From Symsagittifera roscoffensis (taxonomy: Eukaryota; Xenacoelomorpha; Acoela; Convolutidae), in the NCBI RefSeq assembly GCF_963678635.1, contig NC_087068.1:20628914-20692913 (forward strand): a stretch of 64,000 nt of DNA, written 5' to 3'. The notes beneath the pieces are model-generated. The model worked only from the letters and a program-made list of their open reading frames with translations, was not told where the DNA came from and made no database searches. Shown piece after piece: positions 19,201 to 27,316 of this stretch. A program made the position numbers and the translations under genes. The number at the start of each line of letters is the position of its first letter. The stretch's first letter is position 1.

Positions 19201-20511
19201 TTGGTGATATTGTTCTAAAACATTGAACATTTCCTCTTTTGTCTGTGATTGCATAAAAACATCGTCTAAATAGGTGATTGCATTTTTCTTGAGTATTAGT
19301 GGTCGAAAAATTTTGCTCATAAAAGCTGAAAATGCTGCTGGTCCTATGGATATTCCATAGAATAAGCGGTTGAATTCGTATTGTTGGTTTCCAATAACAA
19401 ATTGTGTTAAGCGTCGTGATTGTTCATCTAATGGCATTTGATTATATGCACTATTCATATCGCCGGTGGTAAAGTATTTTCCGTTTATTTTTGTTAAAAT
19501 AACTTGTATTGGTTCAATGGGCCAATTACACTTTGATTCATCTATTAGTGAGTTGAGGTATCTAGCATCGAGAACAATTTTTAATGATTCTCCTTTGGCT
19601 AGAATGATAACAGGGTTGATAAATGTGTTGCCTTTTGGTTGTTCCTCTTTGTTTACTGGTGATATAATGTTGTATTGTTCTAAAATGTCGAGTAATCTGT
19701 TCACTTTATCGTGTAAGTGAATTGGTACTTTACTTGCTCTTTGTTTTTTGAAAACTGCGTCTGGTTTTAATGGGAGATGTAGTGATGAGCTGATTTTGCC
19801 AACATCAAATTTGGATGTTGCATAGGCTGATGAATATTTAATTAGCTGTTTTGCTAGTTTTTCAAATTCGTCTTGTGTTATTTGTGAATGTTGGAAATTA
19901 AACATTGTTAAAAATTTCTGTTGACTCTCTGTGTAGTTACTTATGTTGAATGTAGGTTTGAAATATGGGGTTTTTGTGAAATAATCCGTATTTCTGTTTT
20001 CGTTACTTATTATACTATTTATAGATAATTCTTCATTAAGAATTGTGGATTGGCAAATATCTAGTAATTGGAGTATATTATTTACACGATATGCTTTTTC
20101 GTGTATTGGTGATATTGTAGCGTTGGTTTCGCAATAGCCTAAAAGTCCTAAAGGTAATGTTACTTGGTAAGGTGTATTGTTGTATACATGTAAGGAAATA
20201 ATATCTGAATTCGAGTTTTTCAAATATTTTATTGATGAGATTGTGATTTTGAAAAATTTATGAATAGGTTTGAATTCAAAATCTGACATATAAAATTTTT
20301 GTTTGTTTTGTTTTTTATCATATTGGTGAACTTGCTTTATTGAAAAATTGTATATGTTTCCTGATAGTGGTTTCAAGTGTTTTCTTTGTTGGTTATATAT
20401 TGGATAGAATTTTGAAAAGAATGGTGGTTGTTTATTTAATCTTTGAAAAAATGTTAGGGATGTGTCTTTTGTTTTTGTATATTTATCTTTGATTAATATT
20501 TTACTATTCAA
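16240..20511 (-). CDS. pol: Pol polyprotein: RT, RNase H, integrase
   Basis: A 1,423-codon uninterrupted frame. RT begins near residue 300 (VILAKGESLKIVLDARYLN) with the catalytic box YLDDVF near residue 412. RNase H has CDASNFGIGA (about 560), TDHKP (about 632) and ALPDTLSRN. The integrase zinc domain has the HH part in ISHTQNIKGHSG (about 925) and CKDCIVCQLN (about 958). The DDE core has D in FDTKGP (about 1000), D in TDNGTEF (about 1057) and E 36 residues later in GLVEGMN. A GPY/F-like C-terminus (RKGPYQI) lies near 1272. The listed start is a TTG inside a longer frame; the true product continues from the protease in the same frame, broken by two in-frame stops (20683-20685, 20590-20592). 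Catalytic residues look intact. The domain order is Ty3/Gypsy. Confidence 0.95.
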   Translation of the reverse strand: MNSKILIKDKYTKTKDTSLTFFQRLNKQPPFFSKFYPIYNQQRKHLKPLSGNIYNFSIKQVHQYDKKQNKQKFYMSDFEFKPIHKFFKITISSIKYLKNSNSDIISLHVYNNTPYQVTLPLGLLGYCETNATISPIHEKAYRVNNILQLLDICQSTILNEELSINSIISNENRNTDYFTKTPYFKPTFNISNYTESQQKFLTMFNFQHSQITQDEFEKLAKQLIKYSSAYATSKFDVGKISSSLHLPLKPDAVFKKQRASKVPIHLHDKVNRLLDILEQYNIISPVNKEEQPKGNTFINPVIILAKGESLKIVLDARYLNSLIDESKCNWPIEPIQVILTKINGKYFTTGDMNSAYNQMPLDEQSRRLTQFVIGNQQYEFNRLFYGISIGPAAFSAFMSKIFRPLILKKNAITYLDDVFMQSQTKEEMFNVLEQYHQILQNENLKAAPDKSHFFLTKVKFLGHNIERKTITPLKSRIDAIQKLQPPTNKKKIQEFLGMLNFLSKYVYKMQLYLRPFYNILRQQNNFEWNTEHQARFEEIKKLLTEQISNTIPDSNQPFYAMCDASNFGIGAALLQSHNSTNKMNLISAKSRLFTQAELRLSTLMRECTAIIYTLTEYEFLILGSKHPTVLFTDHKPIIFLFTQKSNPNHRVYRFQLILMKFPNLHIVWTAGKNLALPDTLSRNTPPELLTRKTTVEIPKNIKFYLAENETSPRLECKYAVKTDVEQSQINNLQHFPLYLDCQNNHYEVDLLGTSTFKPIPYSQWIKNNTQQKKIKQHPPKKDHFPLIEKKNLTDKINLSGPQTNDSKYTINQVFDLHDPLDTIPLSKLEIENIFLPPTETITISTLKQYQNLDPVIRQLKSWHKYKTKPIKADSTILGNKTLLRYFLKFNNTTINENTELLEYKLNESIVPCLPLSMILIAFNISHTQNIKGHSGSEKTYSNFVQNFYFPIAPIWIKVLCKDCIVCQLNKPYPNQKQIAQKQDFKGQSLYFSHRISFDTKGPISPSSEGNSYIMVIVDAFTHYVALNPVPHCNAYYAYTTLYEHWIAKFGLPEILVTDNGTEFINNEIITLCHLYNIKHKPRTSHAPWTNGLVEGMNRSLQEYLRCIINGNDTRYTEWSADVKLFPLAYNSQITTTLGMSPYEMVFNQKPRKPIMFTANSHKNAQGYCQPNKDSICYNLPLHTHDEDHFHHPQILKLASGTHTEWILNRDKKHNEIYQKVTKKLLQRQNIIEQINSRFTPASDLKIGTFVLIPNFNTQKRISKKLQPLRKGPYQIISKPTDVTYKITDSDKKEIVQHRNNLLPYYPKEYALRELTQLYSFTGLKVIQNDPHTDNITKEQNDIHLGNQNTKSNTTKNNTKNLDQNTSQKERKNRKMIEQIIPQEQIDKSEHRESSRLRNQPRKNYKVFIPQSKILKKVEFQKQP

Positions 20512-20682
20512 GATGTTAATTGTTGGTATATATTTAGAGATAAATGGTATTCCAATGATATTGTGTTTAATATCAGTGATATGGAATATTTATTTAAATG
20601 GTTTGGTTAAAATTTTGTTTTGCTCCATTGTTCTTGTGGGGAGAAGAAATAATTGAATTTTTCCGTAGTTTATTAATGTTGA
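20512..20682 (-). pseudogene. pol: Protease C-terminal / RT linker with in-frame stop
   Basis: Open minus frame in register with both protease and pol, except for TAA at 20592-20590. Peptides such as HNIIGIPFISKY are typical of retropepsin C-termini (the I-I-G helix region). This shows that protease and pol were one frame before the two nonsense changes. Confidence 0.7.
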
Positions 20683-21120
20683 TCATTGTGCTGTTGCTAG
20701 TTTGCTGGAGGTTTCAAGAGGTGTTAGCTTTGGGTGTAAGGTTTTTATTTCATTCCATGTGGGAATGTTTATTATATTTGATTCTGCTCCTGAATCAATT
20801 AAAAAATCAATTTCAAGATCTGGTGGTTGAAATTCTTTGCTTCTTGGACTTTCTAAAAGAAATGGTATTGTCCAAATTTTTTCTTTGGGTTGTTCTTTTT
20901 GTATGTTTTGATAGATGTGATTTGTATTCAAGCATTTTGTTTTTTCGTTCTCATTGGGTTGATTTGTAGTGTTAATTTCATTAGTTTTTTGTGTCGTCGG
21001 TGTGGAATGGACGGGTTCAATATAATAATTGTGAAGGAGTTCTGATTGATTCTCATATATGTGTGATGAAAAAGGTTGTTCATATATAACAGGTTCATAG
21101 TCATTTTCGACTTTTATCAT
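20683..21120 (-). CDS. pro: Retropepsin-like aspartic protease domain
   Basis: 145 codons. The active-site motif is FLIDSGAESNIINIPTW (D-S-G-A) near residues 107-123, after an acidic, low-complexity N-terminal stretch. The frame ends at TGA (20685-20683) just after the flap region (SSKLATAQ), while the rest of the domain continues in the same frame beyond the stop. Upstream it joins the Asn/Arg-rich nucleocapsid-like region through a frame change near 21460. It would cleave the Gag-Pol polyprotein. Confidence 0.85.
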   Translation of the reverse strand: MIKVENDYEPVIYEQPFSSHIYENQSELLHNYYIEPVHSTPTTQKTNEINTTNQPNENEKTKCLNTNHIYQNIQKEQPKEKIWTIPFLLESPRSKEFQPPDLEIDFLIDSGAESNIINIPTWNEIKTLHPKLTPLETSSKLATAQ

Positions 21121-21200
21121 ATTGATGGAGAGAGTGTTTTCTGCATCGCTTTCTGAATCTGATGATCCACAGTTTATTTGATTGAATTGTAACGTATCAG

Positions 21201-21800
21201 TTACTGTGTCATCAATACCTGGAGGGTCTGATGTTGTTTCTGGATTAGATTGTACTTGATTAATATGTCTTTGATGTTTAGGTGTACTACTTCTGTGGCG
21301 ATTATTAGAATTATTATAGTTATTATTATTCCGGTGTGGTGATTGGGAATAATTTCTATAACGATTATTATAACTTGAATGTCGATTTTGTGAATTATTT
21401 CGCGATCTGTTTTGGTAATTATTGTTTGGTCTGTTATAGTTTGATCTATTATAGAGTTATTCCTTGATTGATTGTTCGGGTAATTCTGGTTTCGGTTGTT
21501 TGAATAAATTCTATTCCGATTATTGGAGTAGTTTCTATTCCTATTGTATGATGAATTTCGTGATTGATTGTTTGGGTAGTAATTATTTCTTGATTGGAAA
21601 TTAGATCTAGAAACAAATCGTTGTGTATTTGAATTTGATCTGGAATAGTTATTTCGACTATTTGGTCTATTGTAGTGATTTTGTGATGAATTTTGCGTGT
21701 TTCTTCGTTCTGGTGATCTTCCTCTATAACTTGAGTTATATGGTGATTGATTTCTTGTATAATTTGTATTGTTCGGGAGTGGTTTTCCTGAACTGTTGTT
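21201..21800 (-). pseudogene. gag: Asn/Arg/Ser-rich Gag C-terminal region, frame-shifted
   Basis: Between the zinc knuckle and the protease lies a low-complexity segment of repeated N/R/S/Y units (for example NNRNRIYSNNRNQNYPNN), read in a different frame from both neighbours. The change in at about 21790 and out at about 21460 compensate each other, so the knuckle and protease share a frame. The repeats are basic and probably RNA-binding; slippage in the repetitive DNA may explain the indels. Confidence 0.6.
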
Positions 21801-22232
21801 GCTGTAGACTGTTTTGTTCGGTAGATTTTGATCTTTTTTTAATGTCTTGGTAGAATGATTTATTTGGTTCTTTATATTTTTGAGGTTTATTTTGATTGTC
21901 TTGCTGTTTTTGTCTACATTCAGAAATACTATGTCCGTATCGTCGGCAATAATTACACCATTTTTTGAAAGATGGTTTGCCTTTAAAGTTTGGGTGTTTT
22001 TCGTAAATATTGAGTATTTCAGTGATTTTTTCAACGAGGTCTGTATCTGATTCCTGTATATTGTTTATATTTGTGGAAGCTGTTTCAATTCTGTTAACGT
22101 ATTGTAATTTCAGATTTTCCGTTTCTTCGAGTTTCATTGTGATTTCTGCTTGTTCTAGTTTGTCTACTAGTTTTCGAAAATCTAAATCGGGTTCTCGAAT
22201 TGACGAAGGATGGGATGCTCTCTTTTTTATTG
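21736..22232 (-). CDS. gag: Gag C-terminal part with CCHC zinc knuckle
   Basis: Minus frame containing CNYCRRYGHSISEC, an exact C-x2-C-x4-H-x4-C knuckle at about 21907-21950. It is preceded by a coiled-coil-like stretch rich in Glu and Leu (KLEQAEITMKLEETENLKLQ). It is in the same frame as protease and pol, and one base out of register with the capsid part; the change lies near 22240. Nucleic-acid binding in the particle is the expected role. Confidence 0.8.
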
Positions 22233-22430
22233 CTATTTTAAGGTCATCATTAAGATTTCCGTCATCTTTGTGTTTTTATAGTCATGTGTATTTAATGAAT
22301 ATGCTTTTCGAACTAGTGTTTCGATTCGTACTGCTAATTGCTTGATGGTTTCGTTTGGTAATCTGCGAATTTCATTACATAAAACTCTTTGTTGTTGTTT
22401 GTTTCTTTCGGAGTCAAACATTTGTGAAAA
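22233..22430 (-). pseudogene. gag: Gag capsid continuation after in-frame TAA
   Basis: Same frame as the 679-aa gag ORF, immediately beyond its TAA (22433-22431). It contains RRLPNETIKQLAVRIETLV, typical of the Gypsy-type gag capsid. It ends at TAG near 22233, where the knuckle frame takes over. Confidence 0.75.
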
Positions 22431-24470
22431 TTATTGTGTAAACCTTTTCCAATTTGATTTTATTTCTATAAGCAATACTGAAAACCATTTTTGGGCTGCG
22501 CCATCTAGAGTTGTTTGTATTAACGCTGTGCGTCGATGTATCCAGTTTTGATGTAGTGGCGTATTAATTGGTTCAGGTCCTATATTTAAAATCAAATTTG
22601 CTGTGACTGCATTTAAATAGTCTTCTACAGAATATCCAGGGTCTGTTCCTGTGAATACCATTAAAGGTTTATTTGATGTTATTGATGATCCACCCATAAT
22701 GTATGGATTCATCGTCATTTGTAATGATTCTGCTGCATTTGGCATTTGAGAAAAATTTGAAAGTTGATTTCTTGTTATTTCGTGTTGTTGAAGATAATAT
22801 GGGAGTGGTATTTCATTTTGCATTTGTGCTGGTTGGTACGAGTTTGCAATCATTGGGTTTTGTTGCTGAATTGGTTGAAAAGATTGTGTATTAATTGGGT
22901 TTTGTTGTTGAATTGGTTGTTGGTTTTGTGTATCTATTGGTTGTGGAGAAAAAATTCTATTATATGTATGTGGTTTCTGTATTCCTTGTCCACGATATTC
23001 TTGATTATAGGGTGTAAATATATCTGGTTGTAAGAATTCATCATCTGAGGATAAGTAATCCATTTGATAAGATGTTTGTTTTTTATTTTTATTTTGTTGA
23101 AAAAATGGATAGTTTTCACTACGATCCTGTGGAGGATGTAAATTTGTTTGGAAATTTACTGAATTAGGTGGTGCCATTGGGTTATCCCAGTTTCGAGATC
23201 TTGTATAATTACTAAAATTTTTTCGTGGTTGATAATTTGTTTTTGATGGATGTGTGTAATTATAATTATGGTCTGCAAAGTTGTTTCTAGTGAACGTTTT
23301 GCGTGTTTTTGGCGGTATTGTCATGGGTCTGTATGTTTGGTAATCCATGTGTGAATATTTTGGGGCAACCGAAGGTTTAACGGTTGATTGTAATGTTACC
23401 TGTGTTTGTGAAGGATTTGTATTTCTTGGTGTTGTTAAGTTTGGACGTATTGGTGAAATACTTTGTTGTGTAGTTGTTGTGTGTACGATTTCTTCATTTA
23501 TGAAGTGTGATGGTGTCTGGATATCTTGTTGAGTAAGATTCCTAGTTCCATTGAGGTTTTCATTGTGTATGACTGTAGAGTTTAAACTATTATTTTGCAT
23601 ATCGGGTGAAAATGTATTATAGTTTAATGGTGTTGCATCAATGGTTAATGGTATTACTCGTACATAATCTCTTACATAAGATATCGTACTTATTGCTTGA
23701 CTTGAGATTGATTGTGAGAAGTTTATGGATGCGGGATGAGACCATTCGGGGTCCCAAACATAGTCTGATTGTTCTGTGATGGCAGTATCATCGTTTGAGT
23801 TTTGGGGTCTAAAATTTTTTCTTGCTTGTGAAATTAAATCAATATTATGTGTGAAATAATCTATTATGAACCATGCCAAGATTTTTTGTAAGTCGTGTTT
23901 TGTATGTTGTGAAACTTCATCTTTCGTGAAATTTTCTTTAATTATATTTAGAAAACTAGAGAGTAGTGTGATTTCATGTCGTACTCTTATATGTTTAGAT
24001 GTTTCTGTCGGTGAGACATTTGGTATCTGGATTTCGTTTTCTAATATCGAGATATAACTATATATTATCGCAAAAACTTCATTGGTGAATATGGAGTTTG
24101 CTCTTTGTGAGTTATGATATTGGATGCTTTTTATATATTCTGAGAATACTTTTGAGAATTCTAAATCAAGGTCGTCTGTTTGAATTATATATTTACTGTG
24201 ATTCTGGTTTGGTGAGCTGAATTCTATGGAGTAGATTCCGTATTGTTGTGTTAGGTTACATATATCTTTTAGATAGTGATCGATAATTTGTCTTTTGATT
24301 TTTACATCTGGGAACTCTGTTTTACATGGACTGATTCCGGGTTCAAACAAATTTAAGAGTAATTTTTTGCAGAATATATGCTGTCCTCTATCAGTGGTTG
24401 CATCTACGATAAAGGGGAAAATATCATCATCATCTGGACTTTCTTCACCTGGGGTGTGCGTTGAGCTCAT
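22431..24470 (-). CDS. gag: Gag polyprotein, N-terminal 679 residues
   Basis: Large Gag precursor starting MSSTHTPGEESPDDDD. Residues about 60-230 form an alpha-helical region. A long Gln/Asn/Pro/Thr-rich linker follows with near repeats around IQQQNPI and IQQQNPMI (about 505-535). The capsid N-terminal segment comes next (FTGTDPGYSVEDYLNAV, about 600, and AAQKWFSVLL near the end). The ORF stops at TAA in the middle of capsid, and the frame resumes beyond it. At 679 residues before even reaching the knuckle, this Gag is longer than usual for Gypsy. Its ATG overlaps ORF0 by 26 nt in another frame. Confidence 0.85.
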   Translation of the reverse strand: MSSTHTPGEESPDDDDIFPFIVDATTDRGQHIFCKKLLLNLFEPGISPCKTEFPDVKIKRQIIDHYLKDICNLTQQYGIYSIEFSSPNQNHSKYIIQTDDLDLEFSKVFSEYIKSIQYHNSQRANSIFTNEVFAIIYSYISILENEIQIPNVSPTETSKHIRVRHEITLLSSFLNIIKENFTKDEVSQHTKHDLQKILAWFIIDYFTHNIDLISQARKNFRPQNSNDDTAITEQSDYVWDPEWSHPASINFSQSISSQAISTISYVRDYVRVIPLTIDATPLNYNTFSPDMQNNSLNSTVIHNENLNGTRNLTQQDIQTPSHFINEEIVHTTTTQQSISPIRPNLTTPRNTNPSQTQVTLQSTVKPSVAPKYSHMDYQTYRPMTIPPKTRKTFTRNNFADHNYNYTHPSKTNYQPRKNFSNYTRSRNWDNPMAPPNSVNFQTNLHPPQDRSENYPFFQQNKNKKQTSYQMDYLSSDDEFLQPDIFTPYNQEYRGQGIQKPHTYNRIFSPQPIDTQNQQPIQQQNPINTQSFQPIQQQNPMIANSYQPAQMQNEIPLPYYLQQHEITRNQLSNFSQMPNAAESLQMTMNPYIMGGSSITSNKPLMVFTGTDPGYSVEDYLNAVTANLILNIGPEPINTPLHQNWIHRRTALIQTTLDGAAQKWFSVLLIEIKSNWKRFTQ

Positions 24471-24801
24471 TTTTTCGTTCGATGACTGTTAATATGTAAT
24501 TATCAATGTGTCTAATTGGTTGATTCCAATTGTATAAATGTACTGGTTTGTGTTTATACTGCTTTTTTATTCTTCTTTTTCCTCTTTTTGATGAATTTGA
24601 AGTTGTTTCTGAGTCAGAGAAATATAATTGATCGTGAATTGGGCAATTTTTATCTATTGATTCTTTTAGTTTATAAAGTTCGTCTAAACTGTTGGTTTCT
24701 GATTCTGAAAATGCGTTTCGATTTTTTGAAAATCTTTTTCGTGTTATTTGTCTTTGTTTAGTTATTAGTTCAGGGTTGGAGAATAGTAAATCGATCCACA
24801 A
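24445..24801 (-). CDS. ORF0: basic 118-aa protein upstream of gag
   Basis: Lys/Arg-rich short protein with an RKRFSKNRNA block near residues 22-31 and a second basic tract (SKRGKRRIKKQYKHK) near 71-85, both nuclear-localisation-like. It overlaps the gag ATG by 26 nt in a different frame. The overlap includes a run of six A on the minus strand just before the gag ATG, a possible slippage site. The RKRFSK block is shared with copy A (2368-2610). Options are a separate regulatory protein or the N-terminus of Gag made by frameshifting. Confidence 0.6.
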   Translation of the reverse strand: MWIDLLFSNPELITKQRQITRKRFSKNRNAFSESETNSLDELYKLKESIDKNCPIHDQLYFSDSETTSNSSKRGKRRIKKQYKHKPVHLYNWNQPIRHIDNYILTVIERKNELNAHPR

Positions 24802-24849
24802 GGTTCAGGTATAATTAGAACGCGAGTAGTTCGTTAGATACTATTTTAA

Positions 24850-24855
24850 ACTTAC
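24850..24855 (-). promoter_or_regulatory. Candidate leader splice donor (GTAAGT)
   Basis: Minus-strand CTTA|GTAAGT upstream of ORF0; the same GTAAGT is kept in copy A at 2910-2915. A suitable donor for subgenomic env-side mRNAs. Weak at the -1 position. Confidence 0.35.
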
Positions 24856-25069
24856 TAAGTTTAAGATTTATCCTGGGTCTGGTAAGAGGGGGGATCAAGT
24901 GAAGGATGAATAACCGAAGTTCTTCACTGTTTATCCTAATTTGAATGATTAGTTTTGTTCAAAAATTTCTATTAGTCCTGGGTTTTTAGAAAGGGTTGGA
25001 TAGTGAATCGACGTTTGAGGTCGTTAGACACTAGTTAAGTGGGTGGGGGAGAACAAAGTTGTTCTTTTT

Positions 25070-25155
25070 GATCCAAGGATAGGCCTTGATGATCAAGTTT
25101 TAAATTTAATTAAATAGAAAATGATTTAAGATCCAAGGATAAGCCTTCATGATCT
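25070..25155 (-). repeat. Two palindromic repeat units in leader (copy B)
   Basis: GATCCAAGGATA-G/A-GCCTT units at 25070 and 25130, spaced 60 bp, equivalent to the five or more 76-bp units of copy A. The CAAGG...CCTTG dyad is intact in unit 1 and has one change in unit 2. Confidence 0.85.
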
Positions 25156-25480
25156 GATTTTAAAATTAAGTGAATTTAAGTTTAAAATGTTTTAAATTTG
25201 TGTAAAGAATAGATTTAGTATTTTTATGATATTAGTGAGCTTATGAATGCTGTTATGTTTAGGCGATGAAGCTGGAACAACAGGATGATTTATAATTACT
25301 AACCGTTTATTGTCATGCTACTAATTTTTATTTTGATTTTTCAATAAATATTTTTCAAACATGTTTTGTATATTACTGCAGAATTTAGGAAAACGATCTG
25401 AGATCTTTTTATCAATCGTTATTGTATATTAATAATTTTGTTTAGCGCCTGAATTGATTTTGAAGATTGACTTCAAAATT

Positions 25481-25714
25481 TTATGTTTGCAAATGAAAAT
25501 CTAAATTCATTGCTAGTAGTATTCTAAATACAAAAGTTTGTTCTGGCTTTTGCCGAACTATCATATAACTATATGGTAAGTTTCTGCTTTGTCGTAAGTC
25601 GTCTCTGGTTCGAGGTCTTCTTCCAATTCCGGGTAGTTCTGTTATCGTTCGGAATATTGGCTCTGATCTATTGAGTCGTAGAGACATTTCGATTAAATTA
25701 TTGTCGTATAACAT
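25481..25714 (-). CDS. Conserved leader ORF, 77 aa, unknown function
   Basis: Between the PBS and the palindromic repeats. It starts MLYDNNLIE, or at an internal Met (MSLRLNRSEPIFRT). The core ELPGIGRRPRTRD and the motif MIVRQK are conserved at protein level in copy A despite DNA divergence, which argues against a chance frame. It is basic, without membrane segment or known domain. It is the first ORF of the genomic RNA and would influence translation of ORF0 and gag. A Gag-independent leader peptide or a first exon of spliced products are both possible. Confidence 0.55.
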   Translation of the reverse strand: MLYDNNLIEMSLRLNRSEPIFRTITELPGIGRRPRTRDDLRQSRNLPYSYMIVRQKPEQTFVFRILLAMNLDFHLQT

Positions 25715-25788
25715 TTTGTAAATGTTTTGTCTAAATTCTAATCTATTATTGGTTAATTCTAAGCTATTAAGGTCTTGTTCGAGACTTA

Positions 25789-25799
25789 TGGTCGCACCA
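25789..25799 (-). promoter_or_regulatory. Primer binding site (copy B)
   Basis: TGGTGCGACCA on the minus strand, two bases (TC) after the 5' LTR. Eleven nt equals CCA plus discriminator plus a 7-nt acceptor stem; the match to copy A ends there. The predicted primer tRNA 3' end is TGGTCGCACCA; its identity was not assigned. Confidence 0.8.
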
Positions 25800-25801
25800 G
25801 A

Positions 25802-26211
25802 TGAGTTAGGACCGATGGGTATAACTCATAGAGTAATTTCGGATAGGGTACACCGTCTGCTCGTCACGCTATCTTATTTTCGGCCGGATAGGTTCGTGCA
25901 ACTTCTTAGTCTAATACCGATCCTAATCTTACTCTTATACTGTCTAGTCTCAGGTTGTTTAACTAGTCTCTGCTAGGCTCAATAGATCTAGGGTATACTG
26001 GTTTATTGCGGCTGCTGAAGTACTCGGGAGAGTTCAACTAATTTCTAAGTTAAATTCAAATCTCTCTGGTGCTGAAATTACAAGTAATTTCAGCACTTAC
26101 AAATAAGTGGATTGTTAGTTAGATGGATCATGATTGGTTAATATGAAATACTTTACATTGGTAAAATATCTAATTTATCCAATCATAAAATGTAGTTTAG
26201 ATCAGGTTCCA
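25802..26211 (-). repeat. 5' LTR of copy B
   Basis: 410 bp, TG...CA, three differences from 7678-8087. It carries the 28-bp palindrome at 26069-26096. In the minus orientation it drives the element. Confidence 0.95.
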
Positions 26212-26215
26212 GAAG
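26212..26215. repeat. Target site duplication, right (GAAG)
   Basis: Matches GAAG at 7674-7677 next to the left LTR. Confidence 0.88.
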
Positions 26216-26389
26216 ACAACGAGTGTTATCACAATCTAAGAAACGGTTTTTATTGGTTTTCTTTCAGACAAAAAAACTCTTCCAAAACCATGGTTCTGCT
26301 GACAAAATGAAATCATTTTTCAAAATTAGAACTCAGTATAAAAAGACAAAAAAAATCCATTGAAACAGAAAAGAAAGTGTTAGGCCATT

Positions 26390-27000
26390 TTTTGTTTGGA
26401 ATCAAATACTTCCCTAATTTGTTCAAACTTGCGAAATTGGTTCATTTGAATAAAATTGGTGGAACCAGAAAAGATTGCGGAAAATACAAACCGATATCTT
26501 TTTTGCCAGTATTGTCGAAAGTTTTTGAAAGAATAATTAATAGTATATTATGGTCATTTCTTAAAAATGATCTACAAGTCATATCACTTCTCTACTTTGG
26601 TTAGCAAAGGAAGCGTTCTACAGTAAAAGCAAAAGCTTATGTAGTCGAAAGTATCAAAGAAGCTTCGTGCAAATCATCTGCCAGCTCAATTTTGGATTAA
26701 TTCAAGGCCTCCGCTAGTGTGTGTCACACGTTTCTTCTTAAAAAAAGGCTTACGATACTTGGAGTTCCAACGCGTCATTTATTTGAATCGTATTTAGATT
26801 ATACAGCGCAGAAAAAAAATACTCAAAGCTCAACATGTGGTTTACCGCAAGAATCAAATCATATTATCGTTTTTCTCGCTCTTCATATTAAAAGTTACCA
26901 AATTGTAACGCCATCAGATAAAACAACGATGTTGTTTCCAACGTTTTTCTAATTTTACAAACAGAAAAAGTGTAATGAAGACGCTGTTAGTAGTCACAAA
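26390..27000 (+). pseudogene. Non-LTR retrotransposon (LINE) reverse transcriptase fragment
   Basis: Plus-strand frames contain YKPISFLPVLSKVFERIIN (26487-26545), the N-terminal RT signature of Jockey/CR1-type LINEs (Y-R-P-I-S-L-L). Further on, LLKKRLTILGVPTRHLFESYL and GLPQESN (26738-26865) match the later RT block before the catalytic motif, with G-x-P-Q-G-S changed to GLPQESN. Stops and frame changes separate the pieces, and the YxDD box is not seen. A decayed remnant just right of copy B. Confidence 0.75.
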
Positions 27001-27316
27001 AAATGTCCTTCTGGATGAAGGAAAACAGGTTAACATTGAATAGCTATTATCGAAAAAGGAAGGTTTTTAAATAAATGAAGCAAACAGGTAACATAAATAC
27101 TGAAATACCACTCCAGTAAACAAAATACTAAATTATCTAGGTTTACAATTAGACTCAAAAATTATAATTATTCTTACAGAATATTACTTTAAAAAATGAT
27201 CATTTTTACGGCATCCTAAAACCCAGAGGCAAAATTTTGCTGCGCAAAAACTAAAGAAAACACTCTATAAAATTCACTAAGAAAAAAAAAGAAGTAAGCA
27301 CCGAAAAAAATTTCGG

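Larger units (their letters stand above)
7678..26211 (-). mobile_element. Copy B: complete 18.5-kb env-bearing Ty3/Gypsy-like retroelement
   Basis: Bounded by two 410-bp LTRs (7678-8087 and 25802-26211) that differ at only three positions (7791/25915, 7889/26013, 8021/26145), with TG...CA ends and GAAG duplications on both sides. All major frames read on the minus strand in the order leader ORF, ORF0, gag, protease, RT-RNase H-integrase, two small hydrophobic ORFs, ORF-X, env, ORF4. The domain order RT-RNaseH-integrase places it in Ty3/Gypsy. Env downstream of pol makes it errantivirus-like in layout, but it is about twice the size of typical Gypsy elements. Breaks: in-frame stops at 22431-22433, 20683-20685, 20590-20592 and 12588-12590, and frame changes near 22240, 21790, 21460 and 12760. 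It is therefore a recent insertion that is probably no longer autonomous. Confidence 0.95.

Noticed and set aside
20598-20969. 123-codon plus-strand hydrophobic ORF
   Set aside because: Lies opposite the protease; its Leu/Phe/Val richness is explained by the complement of an Asn/Lys-rich frame.
12588-22433. Alternative genetic code to explain in-frame stops
   Set aside because: The 1,423-codon pol, 679-codon gag and GPCR exon end normally and contain no internal TAA/TGA/TAG; standard code fits.
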